In this document: positions 22,961-32,000 of the stretch, one piece after another | Layout of the letters: every line of letters starts with the position of its first letter | How positions within the stretch are numbered: position 1 is the first letter of the stretch | NCBI RefSeq assembly: GCF_019511525.1 | Contig: NZ_JAEUAT010000032.1 | Coordinates: forward strand, 1 to 35,114 | DNA: 35,114 bases | Direction of reading: 5' to 3' | Origin: Rhizobium cauense | GTDB taxonomy: Bacteria; Pseudomonadota; Alphaproteobacteria; Rhizobiales; Rhizobiaceae | Notes under the pieces: model-generated | Database searches by the model: none | The model's input: only the letters and a program-made list of their open reading frames with translations | Told to the model about the DNA's origin: nothing | Position numbers and translations under genes: made by a program

Positions 22961-24397
22961 TCAGAACGAACCGAACATCGACCCGAGCACGAAGACCGCG
23001 ACAAGCGAGATGATGACGCTGACAATGACCGTCATCACCATGTCAAAATAGCTTCCGGCATGTGTCTGCTTGCTGATTTGCAGGAGCAGAAGCACTGTGC
23101 CGTTGTGAGGCAAGGCATCGAGCGTGCCGGCGCTGATAGTTGTCAGGCGATGCATTAACGCCGGATCGATGCCGTGTTCAGCCGCAAGACGCATATATTC
23201 GGCGCCGAGCGCGTTGAGCGCGATGGCCATGCCTCCAGAAGCCGTACCCGTTAACCCGGCCAGTGCGTTCATCGCCACGACCAGCGATACAAGCGGACCG
23301 CCAGGTATCTCTAAGACAGCATCGCGCACCACGTTGAAAGCAGGCATGGCCGCAACCACCGCGCCAAAGCCAACGAGACTTGCAACGGTCATGATCGGCA
23401 ACACAGCCGAATTGGCGCCCGCGTCGAGACTTTCGCGCAATGCGCCCAGGCGTCCGTAATTCACGACAATCACGGTGATGATTGCGGCGGCCAGCGCGAG
23501 AAGCACGGCCCACACGCCAATCGTGGAAGCGATATTAATACCCAGAGCGGCTTCAGCTCCGGAGAAGTCAATTCTGGGCAGCACTACCAATGCCATCAGG
23601 AAGTTGACACTAATAACGACGATCAGAGGCAGAACTGCCATCAGGAAGGACGGCGGTTTGCCGCTCCTTTGGCCGTGGGTCAGCTCACTCGGGTCAAAAT
23701 CGCCGGAGAGCGTTGCCTTTTCGCGCACGTTCTCATCGATGAGCACTTCCGCTTCGTCATCCGTATAGCCCTCTCCGGCGGCACGCGCTTTCGCCTCTAT
23801 GTGCGCCAGCCACCACATGCCGAAGGCGAAGGTGATGATCGAAGCGATGATGCCGAGACCGGGTGCGGCAAAGGTCGTCGTCCCGAAGTAGGGCATCGGT
23901 ATGGCGTTGTTCGTCGAGGGCGTACCTGGCATCGCCGACATCGTGAACGTAAAGGCGCCGAGGCCAATCGCGGCCGGCATAAGCCTTGCTGGGATGTCCG
24001 CGGCGCGAAACATTTCCCGCGCCATCGGCACGAGTACGAAGAAGGCAACGAACACGCTGACACCGCCGTAAGTGACAACGGCGGATGCAAGAACCACCGA
24101 GAGCATGGTTCTCTTGACGCCCAGCCGCTCGGTCAGAAAACGGGCGATCGACGTGATGGACCCGCTGTCATCCATCATCTTTCCGAAGATACCGCCCAAC
24201 AGGAACATAGGGAACCACTGCGTAACAAACCGCGCCGTGCCGCCCATGAACGTCGAGGTCCAGTGCGGAAGCAGTGGCTGGCCCGAGACCGCTGCAACAA
24301 TAAGGGCCGCCGCCGGCGCCAGGAGCAGGACGCTCCATCCGCGGTAGGCGAACCACATCAGCAATCCGAGTCCCAGCAAAATTCCAAACAACCCCAT
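22961..24397 (-). CDS. GntP-family permease
   Basis: The 478-residue integral membrane protein has about 12 hydrophobic spans and the GntP-type pattern of repeated helix pairs. The N-terminal piece G-R (W-F-A-Y-R-G-W-S-V), the loop A-M-P-G-T-P-S-T-N-N, and T-G-T-A-S-G-G-M and L-P-H-N-G-T further on are seen in gluconate/organic-acid permeases. The ATG at 24397 has AGGCGG six bases upstream. It lies 100 bases before ureJ in the same direction, so it may lead the urease series, but its substrate (an organic acid is likely) need not relate to urea. Confidence 0.82.
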   Translation of the reverse strand: MGLFGILLGLGLLMWFAYRGWSVLLLAPAAALIVAAVSGQPLLPHWTSTFMGGTARFVTQWFPMFLLGGIFGKMMDDSGSITSIARFLTERLGVKRTMLSVVLASAVVTYGGVSVFVAFFVLVPMAREMFRAADIPARLMPAAIGLGAFTFTMSAMPGTPSTNNAIPMPYFGTTTFAAPGLGIIASIITFAFGMWWLAHIEAKARAAGEGYTDDEAEVLIDENVREKATLSGDFDPSELTHGQRSGKPPSFLMAVLPLIVVISVNFLMALVVLPRIDFSGAEAALGINIASTIGVWAVLLALAAAIITVIVVNYGRLGALRESLDAGANSAVLPIMTVASLVGFGAVVAAMPAFNVVRDAVLEIPGGPLVSLVVAMNALAGLTGTASGGMAIALNALGAEYMRLAAEHGIDPALMHRLTTISAGTLDALPHNGTVLLLLQISKQTHAGSYFDMVMTVIVSVIISLVAVFVLGSMFGSF

Positions 24398-24899
24398 GGA
24401 TCCGCCTCTCAATCCAGCCAAGCCGGCGGAGTTGTCTTGCGATCCACAGTCTTACGCCCGTCAAGGTACAGCTATGATACGCTTCACAACTCGCGGCCTT
24501 ACCCGGTTTTCATGAACCACACCTGCGGATGTGTCGACCGGTCACGCACGCAAAGCCCTCAGGCGGCGAAAGATATGGACACAGTGCTCATTCTTGGGAT
24601 TCCTTGCTGGGCGAAGACACGGATTGCGCGCTGTTGGACGGCGACCGATGAGTCTTGCTGGCGCGACGTTAGTGAAGACGCGTGATCACTGCTGAGAATC
24701 CGGTTCGAGCGAAGCGCCTCCAGCAATCCTTTATGCATTTTGCTTGCAGCCGCCTCCGGCTATTGGGAGAGCAGGTTTGGCGGCCGTGTTGATTGGAGAC
24801 AGCGCCCGGACGCCTGTATGTCTGGCGGCTCCGACACCCTATCGAGCCCGGCGCCGCATTATCGGTCGATTGATTGTGGTCGCCCACCGGCGTCAACGA
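24398..24899. other. Gap with no recognised gene upstream of the permease
   Basis: About 500 bases should include the promoter of the leftward permease/urease series. No clear sigma70 or NtrC/sigma54 site was recognised by eye. A 59-codon leftward frame (24559-24738) lacks a properly spaced ribosome site and is not called. Confidence 0.35.
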
Positions 24900-25796
24900 T
24901 TAGGCCTGGCCAATCTTGTCCTGTGTCTTCGTATCGAAGTCGGAAGCGTCGTGGCGTTCGTGCAGTTGCTCGGACGGATCGCCAGACATACGGTTGACCA
25001 TCCGCCCGCGCTTCACCGCAGGCCGCTCTGCAATCTCGGCCGTCCAGCGCTGCAGGTTGCGATAGCTCTGAACATCGAGGAAGGTCCCTGCATCACCATA
25101 GGTCTTGCCCTGCGCGAGGGCGCCGTACCACGGCCAGATGGCGATATCGGCGATGGTGTAGTCGCTGCCAGCCATATAGCGATGGTCGGCCAAATGCCGG
25201 TCAAGAACGTCGAGTTGGCGCTTGACCTCCATCGAGAAGCGATCAACCGCATACTGGATGAGCATCGGCGCGTAAGCATAGAAATGACCGAAGCCGCCCC
25301 CAAGATACGGCGCCGACGCCATCTGCCAGAAGAGCCAGTTCATTGTCTCCGTTCGGGCCTTATGGTCCTTCGGCAGGAACGCGTCGAATTTGTTGGCAAG
25401 GTAGAGAAGGATCGAGCCGCTCTCGAACACCCGAGTCGGCTCGGCCGTTGAATGGTCTACCAGCACGGGAATCTTCGAGTTCGGATTGGCATCCACAAAA
25501 CCCGACCCGAACTGATCGCCTTCGCCGATCTTGATGAGCCAAGCATCGTATTCCGCACTGGAATAGCCTGCAGCAAGCAGCTCTTCGAGCATGATGCCGA
25601 CCTTGACGCCGTTCGGTGTCGCCAGCGAATAGAGCTGCAACGGATGCTTTCCGACCGGAAGCTCCTTGTCATGTGTCGGCCCGGCGACCGGACGATTGAT
25701 ATTGGCGAACTGTCCGCCATTCCCCTTCTCCCAGGTCCAAACCTTGGGAAGCTCGTATCCAGCGGGGAAGTTATCGGCGGGGGATTTCTCGGTCAT
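24900..25796 (-). CDS. yghU: Glutathione transferase, YghU type (disulfide-bond oxidoreductase)
   Basis: The 298-residue protein has the YghU/Ure2p layout. An N-terminal extension (N-I-N-R-P-V-A-G-P-T-H-D) precedes a thioredoxin-like domain with Y-S-L-A-T-P-N-G-V-K and N-S-K-I-P-V-L, then E-S-G-S-I-L-L-Y-L-A. The helical domain carries M-A-G-S-D-Y-T-I-A-D-I-A-I-W-P-W. E. coli YghU binds two glutathione molecules and reduces disulfides and organic peroxides. There is no signal, so it is cytoplasmic. AAGGAAAG lies about nine bases upstream of the ATG. It stands alone between two long gaps. Confidence 0.93.
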   Translation of the reverse strand: MTEKSPADNFPAGYELPKVWTWEKGNGGQFANINRPVAGPTHDKELPVGKHPLQLYSLATPNGVKVGIMLEELLAAGYSSAEYDAWLIKIGEGDQFGSGFVDANPNSKIPVLVDHSTAEPTRVFESGSILLYLANKFDAFLPKDHKARTETMNWLFWQMASAPYLGGGFGHFYAYAPMLIQYAVDRFSMEVKRQLDVLDRHLADHRYMAGSDYTIADIAIWPWYGALAQGKTYGDAGTFLDVQSYRNLQRWTAEIAERPAVKRGRMVNRMSGDPSEQLHERHDASDFDTKTQDKIGQA

Positions 25797-26575
25797 TATT
25801 GTCTTTCCTTGCTCAAAAACACATGCATCGCGAACCGCAAACGAGGACTACAGGTATGATCGACCAGGCGTCGATGCCATAGTGGTGTACTGTTTTTTCT
25901 GGTGTTTCTGGACGAGTCGATTAAGCGCAGATACGCCGTTCGGGGGTTGCAAATGATGGCCCGCCGGCTTCCGGCAAACACATAAAGGTGGACGTTCGAC
26001 ATGCACGTCCCCACCGTCTGGTCAGGCTTGAAGGTGCTCCTCGTCGAAGCGTGGCAAGGTCGACCTCAGCAACCGCGCACTAATCGCCGCAAAGCCGCTG
26101 CAGGGTATCATCAAGATGGAAGCAGCAGACCCAGTGACCGCCAGGTGCATTGTGGCGAGGCCGCTTTTTTTTCACGGGAGGCCGGTGCTCGTGCTTTTCT
26201 AGGTGGGCCTAGATCGTCCCGAGCGGGATGATTCTGGCTCTTTCCTGTCTCTCCTAAACAAGATCGTCCCGATCGGTACTTTTCATAGATATTTAGGTGT
26301 CCGAACTTTTTGCTGCGGCGCTGGCACAGCCGCTGGTTATGGTGCTCTCCGCAGACAGGTCTCGGTCAATAGCCCGCGGTGCGTTGCCGCAGATGCCTGC
26401 AACAATGCCGAACTCGGCAAAATGAGCGCGAATTGGATTGATGAGCGTCAATCGCTGGCGAATGAACAAAAGACGCGTTTGACGCTACATCCGGGCCGAC
26501 TGCTGGTCCACGGTTCTTACCGGCACCGAGACTACAAAAGCTCGATCCCGGTCCAAATGCTGTTTCGCGGACCGA
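25797..26575. other. Gap of about 780 bases with no recognised gene
   Basis: No frame is recognised on either strand. A plus-strand piece near 26060-26200 reads S-N-R-A-L-I-A-A-K-P-L-Q-G-I-I-K-M-E without an upstream start and may be a gene remnant. A 12-base direct repeat lies at 26211-26222 and 26261-26272. The gap separates two leftward genes and should hold the yghU promoter. Confidence 0.35.
26211..26272. repeat. 12-bp direct repeat with 50-bp period
   Basis: AGATCGTCCCGA occurs at 26211-26222 and again at 26261-26272, exactly 50 bases apart (about five DNA turns). Each copy is followed by one variable base and CGG. This spacing suits two protein dimers on one DNA face, but chance or a duplicated fragment cannot be ruled out. 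Confidence 0.5.
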
Positions 26576-27244
26576 CTACCCCCGGGCAGTCTTGCCGACG
26601 CCGCTCTGCTGCGCCAGCAGCGCGATTTCCACGCGGTTTCTTAGTCCAAGCTTTGATAGCAATCGTGAGACGTGGAATTTCACAGTCTTAACCTGGACGC
26701 CGGTCGCCTCCGCGATCTGCCGGTTCGTGTGGCCTTTTCCGATCAGCGCAAAGACCGCAGCTTCCTTTGTGGAAAGCTTCCCAATCAGACTGTCTGTCTT
26801 TCTGCTTTCCGAGACATTGCGGAGGACGTCGTAGAGGCGCATGCCGACATTCGATGAAAGATAGGAACGTCCTGCGGCAACGCTTTGGACAGCAGAGATG
26901 AGGTCTGGGGCCATCGACCCTTTCAGCAGGTAGCCGGTGGCACCGGCCTCCAGTGCCTCCAGCACGTCATCGTCTTCCTCGGAAACCGTCAGCATGACGA
27001 TCTTCACGGCGGGCCATCTTGCTCGAATTTCGCGTGCCGCCTCGATACCGCTACCAGGCATCGAGATGTCGAGGAGGATAACGTCAGGCTGCCGCTCTTC
27101 CGTCAGGGCGATCGCCTCTTCCTTGCTCGCGCCTTCGCCGACCACCTTGATGCCGCCTGCCGCGGCGAAGGCCTGGATGACGCCCATGCGAAACAGCGAA
27201 TGATCGTCAGCGACAATTACCGAAATAGCCGATTGCATCCTCAA
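26576..27244 (-). CDS. NarL/FixJ-family response regulator
   Basis: The 222-residue regulator has a receiver domain with acidic pair D13-D14, phosphorylation site D59 (I-L-L-D-I-S-M-P-G), T86 and K108 (Y-L-L-K-G). A LuxR-type helix-turn-helix follows at about 155-210 (L-S-T-K-E-A-A-V, G-H-T-N-R-Q-I-A-E, V-K-F-H-V-S-R-L-L-S-K-L). The likely start is a TTG one base after the kinase stop, with GGAG eight bases before it. An ATG two codons later is also possible but touches its Shine-Dalgarno sequence. The partner is the histidine kinase immediately upstream, and translation is probably coupled. Confidence 0.93.
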   Translation of the reverse strand: MRMQSAISVIVADDHSLFRMGVIQAFAAAGGIKVVGEGASKEEAIALTEERQPDVILLDISMPGSGIEAAREIRARWPAVKIVMLTVSEEDDDVLEALEAGATGYLLKGSMAPDLISAVQSVAAGRSYLSSNVGMRLYDVLRNVSESRKTDSLIGKLSTKEAAVFALIGKGHTNRQIAEATGVQVKTVKFHVSRLLSKLGLRNRVEIALLAQQSGVGKTARG

Positions 27245-27245
27245 T

Positions 27246-28718
27246 TCAGTGCTCCAAATCGATCGTCATTTCCAGCCTGGCACCTGACGGTGCCTCAGTG
27301 AATATGAGTGTCCCGCCAAGGCTCTCGACCCGTTGTCGCAGGCCGTGGATGCCCATGCCCGTCCCGCCCATGCTGCACGCGCCGGTGGAAGAACCTTCCG
27401 CTTGTGCGCCGCGATCATAGACTGCCAACGTGAGCTTTCCATCGATAAGCGTGCATCTGACCTGCTGACCCTCTGCACCAGCATGGCGATGGGCGTTGTT
27501 GAGGCCCTCCTGCACGAATCGGAAAATGCACGTCTTTATCGCGGCCGGCATCTCGGGCTTGGCACGACTCGGCTCGAAAATTACCTTGCTGCCCGTGCGA
27601 GCCTCGTGGTTGCGGATAACCCTTGTGATGATCTGATCGAGATCGAGGCGCTCTATATCTGGCAGCAACAAAGACCTGGCGATGGTGCGGATTTCACCGA
27701 GCGCTTCCGTAAGCGTCGACGAGACGGTGTGGATGGCAATGTCGCGGGCGCTGCGGTTTTTGGCAACACGAACTGGCTCGAGCTGGAGTAACGCGTAGCT
27801 GAGCAATTGGCCTGGACCATCATGCAGATCTGCGCCGATGCCACGCGCAAAATTCTCATTCATGCTTGCAAGGCGGACAGAGGCTTCCCGATCTCGCTTT
27901 CGCAATTCCTGCACTTCGTCTCGCGTGCGCTCGGCTTGCTCGGCACGGCGTTTCAGAAGCTTGCGTTGCCGCTCAATCGTCATGCTGCCGCGATGCACGA
28001 TCCCGAACAGGCCGATCATGACAAGCAAGTACATTGCCGCGACGATCCCCCAACTTTGTGCTTGCAGCAAGAAAAGCTGGTCACCGACTACGGCGGCATC
28101 CTCGTGGATCTCCGCGACAGCAAAAACGGCGCCTGAGTCCTTGTCGTGAATGGGGCTGTAAATCTCCAGGTACGGGGTCGTGATGTTTCGCTCTGTGTGT
28201 TCACCTGCTTGCAGGTCGGCATGCCGGGCGGCAACTTCGCCCAAAAGAGCGTGCTTCAGGCCGTCAGGCTGCTCGAAACGCTTGCCCACAAGCTCTTTTG
28301 ACAAGGAGTACACGACGGTACCGTCGGGCAGCCATACGTCGAGATAGGGAAAGCGTTGCCGCACTTCAGGTGCTGCGAAAAGGCGATCGAGCTCGACAAC
28401 CGCCGCATTCGATAGTTGTCCTGAAACCTCCAGGTCTTGCGCAATTGGCTGGATCATGCGCTGGACAAGCAACGCGGTCGATGCGGCGCGGCTGTTGGTT
28501 GCATTGCTCACAAGAACACTGGCGATCAGGTGCCCCGCTATTGTTGCGGCAATCAAGATCAGAAGACCGCTCGCCGCCAAAAAACGGACGGAGAGCGTTT
28601 GCCGTGCCATCCAGTCGTAGCCCGGCAACCGAAACCGCGCCGGGGGAATTTCGGCAACCGCTGTTTTCCGTGAAGTCGAACGATCGCCATCTCCGGCGAC
28701 CGGGATTCTTCCAAGCAA
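27246..28718 (-). CDS. NarX/DegS-type sensor histidine kinase
   Basis: The 490-residue membrane kinase has a basic N-terminal stretch and a first span at about 43-70 (L-S-V-R-F-L-A-A-S-G-L-L-I). A periplasmic sensor domain of about 150 residues follows (V-W-L-P-D-G-T-V-V-Y, then Y-L-E-I-Y-S-P-I), then a second span near 228-248 and a coiled coil. The HisKA_3 box D-L-H-D-G-P-G-Q has phospho-acceptor H299. The HATPase domain has an N-box at about 404-413 (E-G-L-N-N-A-H-R-H-A) and a G-box near 451 (G-G-T-G-M-G-I-H-G-L). The start is a TTG; a later ATG (28610) would still keep the first span. The signal is unknown. It is divergent from the giant peroxidase gene. Confidence 0.92.
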   Translation of the reverse strand: MLGRIPVAGDGDRSTSRKTAVAEIPPARFRLPGYDWMARQTLSVRFLAASGLLILIAATIAGHLIASVLVSNATNSRAASTALLVQRMIQPIAQDLEVSGQLSNAAVVELDRLFAAPEVRQRFPYLDVWLPDGTVVYSLSKELVGKRFEQPDGLKHALLGEVAARHADLQAGEHTERNITTPYLEIYSPIHDKDSGAVFAVAEIHEDAAVVGDQLFLLQAQSWGIVAAMYLLVMIGLFGIVHRGSMTIERQRKLLKRRAEQAERTRDEVQELRKRDREASVRLASMNENFARGIGADLHDGPGQLLSYALLQLEPVRVAKNRSARDIAIHTVSSTLTEALGEIRTIARSLLLPDIERLDLDQIITRVIRNHEARTGSKVIFEPSRAKPEMPAAIKTCIFRFVQEGLNNAHRHAGAEGQQVRCTLIDGKLTLAVYDRGAQAEGSSTGACSMGGTGMGIHGLRQRVESLGGTLIFTEAPSGARLEMTIDLEH

Positions 28719-29095
28719 CCTCGCCCCCCTCGAACAGCCTGTTTCACCGCGTCAGCTCATACTCTCAATATCCACCGAGATTTCCAGCAGAAAATATAAT
28801 TACAATGAATAGCCGACGCGAACTGGTCCTAAGTCTAGGCAAATTCCGGCCCCTTCTGGCTTCAACGTAAAACTAAAGCACGAGTTTCTAGTCCGACGTT
28901 GATCGAATACTTCGTTGGACTTTTCGATGTTCAACGAGGACGCGCAATTTGCCACCCTTGATCATCGTCACTCGTAGCCTCTCAGCAGGTTGCGCGCACG
29001 ACATCTTGGAACCAGCAGAGCCAGCCAGCTGCCTCGGGCACTGGACGGCGAAGCTTTGAACAAACTGCGGTGACACGCGGATCGTGGAGGGTAAA
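28719..29095. other. Divergent control region between kinase and peroxidase genes
   Basis: This 377-base gap must hold the promoters of the leftward two-component pair and the rightward peroxidase gene. The peroxidase has GGAGG six bases before its ATG at 29096. No clear -35/-10 pair or inverted repeat for a NarL-type regulator was recognised by eye. Confidence 0.45.
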
Positions 29096-32000
29096 ATGGT
29101 CCAGCTCAACAAACATGACCTCGAATTCATCCTGAAGCAGATCAAGGTGGCCGAGGCTCATGCATCCGGAACATCATTGACGGAACTCGTTTCCAGCCAG
29201 CTCGTCCCCTATGGCCTGAGGACCGTTGATGGCAGCTTTAACAATTTGGCCCCCGGGCAGGAGCATTACGGGTCCTCCGACCAGGTTATGCAAAGACTGC
29301 TCGACGCGCAGTTCAATCCAGCCGAGGGGGCGCCGGCAGGACTGCACGGACCGAGTTTTCCAGGTACACCCGGAAGCAGCTACGCGCAGACCTCGGGGAG
29401 CGTCTACGATTCACAGCCGCGCGTGATTTCCAATCTTGTTGTCGACCAATCGATCGCCAATCCTGCAACCATGATCTCGGCGCTGATCAATCTCGGTCAC
29501 AGCGATCCCTACAGTGTGCTTGCGGTGCCAGCAAATGCAGCTGCCTACGCGGCCGCACTGAGCGCCTTTGAAGACTACAAGGCAGCCGAGAAGTCCTTGG
29601 CAGCAGCAAAGGGGGCGTTGGCAGCTCTTTTTTTCGGGCCACCGCCGTCGCCGGACGCAATAGCTGCCGCCGAGGAAGCCGTCGAGCTCGCAGAAGGGAT
29701 CGTCACGTCGACATCTAGTGCAAAGCTCGCAGCCTACGAGGTGATGGAACAAGCGCTCGGTGTCACCATGGAAGGTGACTCTGTTCTTATCCCGAACGTG
29801 TCAGCCGATCTTGGCGACACGGCCCCGTTCAACGGGTTTTTCACGCTCTTCGGCCAGTTCTTCGATCACGGCCTCGACCTCGTCAGCAAGGGCGGCAGCG
29901 GCACGGTCTACATTCCGCTTCATCCGGACGATCCGCTCTATGTGCCGGGCAGTCCGACCAATTTCATGGTGCTTACGCGAGCGCAAAACCAGCCCGGCGC
30001 AGACGGCATAATTGGCACTGCTGACGATGTTCGCGAACACACCAACGAAACCACGCCATGGATCGACCTCAACCAGGTCTATACGTCGAACCCCTCGCAT
30101 CAGGTCTTCTTGCGCGAATATGTTCTTGTCGATGCCAAGCCGGTCGCGACCGGCCATATGCTGGAGGGCATCAATGGCGGTCCGCCGACCTGGGCGGACG
30201 TCAAGGCGCAGGCCCTGAATATCCTTGGCATCGAGTTGACAGACCGGGATGTGCTCCGGGTTCCGGCGGTCGCTACCGATCTTTATGGCGAGTTCGTGCG
30301 CGGTGCGAACGGCTTCCCGCAGCTGGTAACGTCAACCGGCTCGATCGAGGGTGATCTCACCAACCCGGCGGAGGCTTCGTCGGCGCTTTCTGCTGGTCGC
30401 GCCTTCCTCAATGATATCGCCCATACGGCTGCTCCGGTTTTCGCTGATACCGACGGCGATCCGACGACACTGCCGGCCTTGATGCCCGATGACGACCTCG
30501 TGGCGGGCAATGCCGTACCTGTCGACAACCGCGGCAACAATCTTGCCTACGACAACGAACTGCTCGATGCCCACTACATCGTCGGCGACGGCCGCGGCAA
30601 CGAAAACATCGGCCTTACCTCTGTCCACCACCTCTTTCATCATGAACACAATCGACAGATCGATGCGATCAAGCAGGAGCTGATTTCCGGACCTGATGCC
30701 GACGTTGCATTCCTCAACGAATGGCTGCTGCAACCCGTCGATGCTCTTCCCTCATCGCAGGCGGAGATCGACGCCCTCGTGTGGGATGGTGAGAGACTTT
30801 TCCAGGCGGGCCGTTTCTCGACTGAAATGGTCTATCAGCACCTCGTCTTCGAGGAGTTCGCGCGGGCTGTCTCCCCGAACATCGATCCGTTTGTCTTCTC
30901 CAACAGCGTGGATATCGATCCGGCGATTGCCGCCGAGTTCGCCCACGTCGTCTATCGCTTCGGTCATTCGATGCTGACCGAAGATGTATCCCGCCTGAAC
31001 CTGCTGCTCGGCACTGACGGCGAAGTGACTGCCCAAGAGCAGGCTGACGTCAAGCTGATGGATGCCTTCCTCAATCCGATCATGTTTGCACAAAGCGGGG
31101 TCGATGCCGAAGCAGCCGCCGGCGCCATCCTGCGTGGCATGAGCCGGCAGGTCGGCAACGAAATCGATGAGTACGTTACCGATGCGCTGCGCAACAACCT
31201 CGTTGGCCTGCCGCTTGATCTTGCTGCGCTCAACATGACCCGCGCCCGAGAAACCGGTGTGCCCTCGCTCAACGCTGCGCGCCGCGACTTCTATGCGCAG
31301 ACACAGGATAGCATGCTGAAGCCCTACGAGAGCTGGTTCGATTTTGCTCTCTCATTGAAGAATCCGGCCTCGCTGATCAACTTCATCGCGGCCTATGGAA
31401 CGCATACCACGATTGCGAACGCGACAACGCTTGAGGACAAGCGCGCAGCAGCGACCGCGCTCGTCCTTGGGGGGACTGGGGCGCCAGAGGATCGCCTGGA
31501 TTTCCTCAACGGCCGGGGGGCGTGGGCCTCGTTGCAGAATGGTGTGACGACAACTGGTCTGGATACCGTCGACTTCTGGATTGGTGGCCTTGCCGAAAAG
31601 AAGATGCCGTTCGGCGGCATGCTGGGGTCGACCTTTAACTTCGTCTTCGAAGCACAGATGGAGAAATTGCAGAACGGTGACCGCTTCTACTACCTGAGCC
31701 GCACTCAGGGCCTCAACCTGCTCAACGAACTTGAAGCGGACTCCTTTGCCCAGCTCGTCATGCGCAACACCGACACGGAGGACCAGAACGTTCACCTGAA
31801 CGGCGCGGCTTTCCAGACGGCGAACTACGTGCTTGAGATCGATCAGGCAAAGCAGTTCAATGCGGGTTTGGGTTCAGTCGATCCGACCGGAACCAATCCC
31901 ATTCTGCAGGCAATCAACCCGCTTGTCATCCGCCAGGATCTCGATGGCGACGGGACTGTCGACTATCTCCGCTTTACCGGCGGCGAGCATGTCGTGCTCG

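Noticed and set aside
24559..24738. A 59-codon leftward frame (M-H-K-G-L-L-E-A-L-R)
   Set aside because: The GGAGG-like sequence is 13 bases from the ATG and no family is recognised; conservation would be needed to call it.
26203..26691. A 162-codon plus-strand frame overlapping the response-regulator end
   Set aside because: It runs into the coding strand of a certain gene on the other strand and has no recognisable domain.
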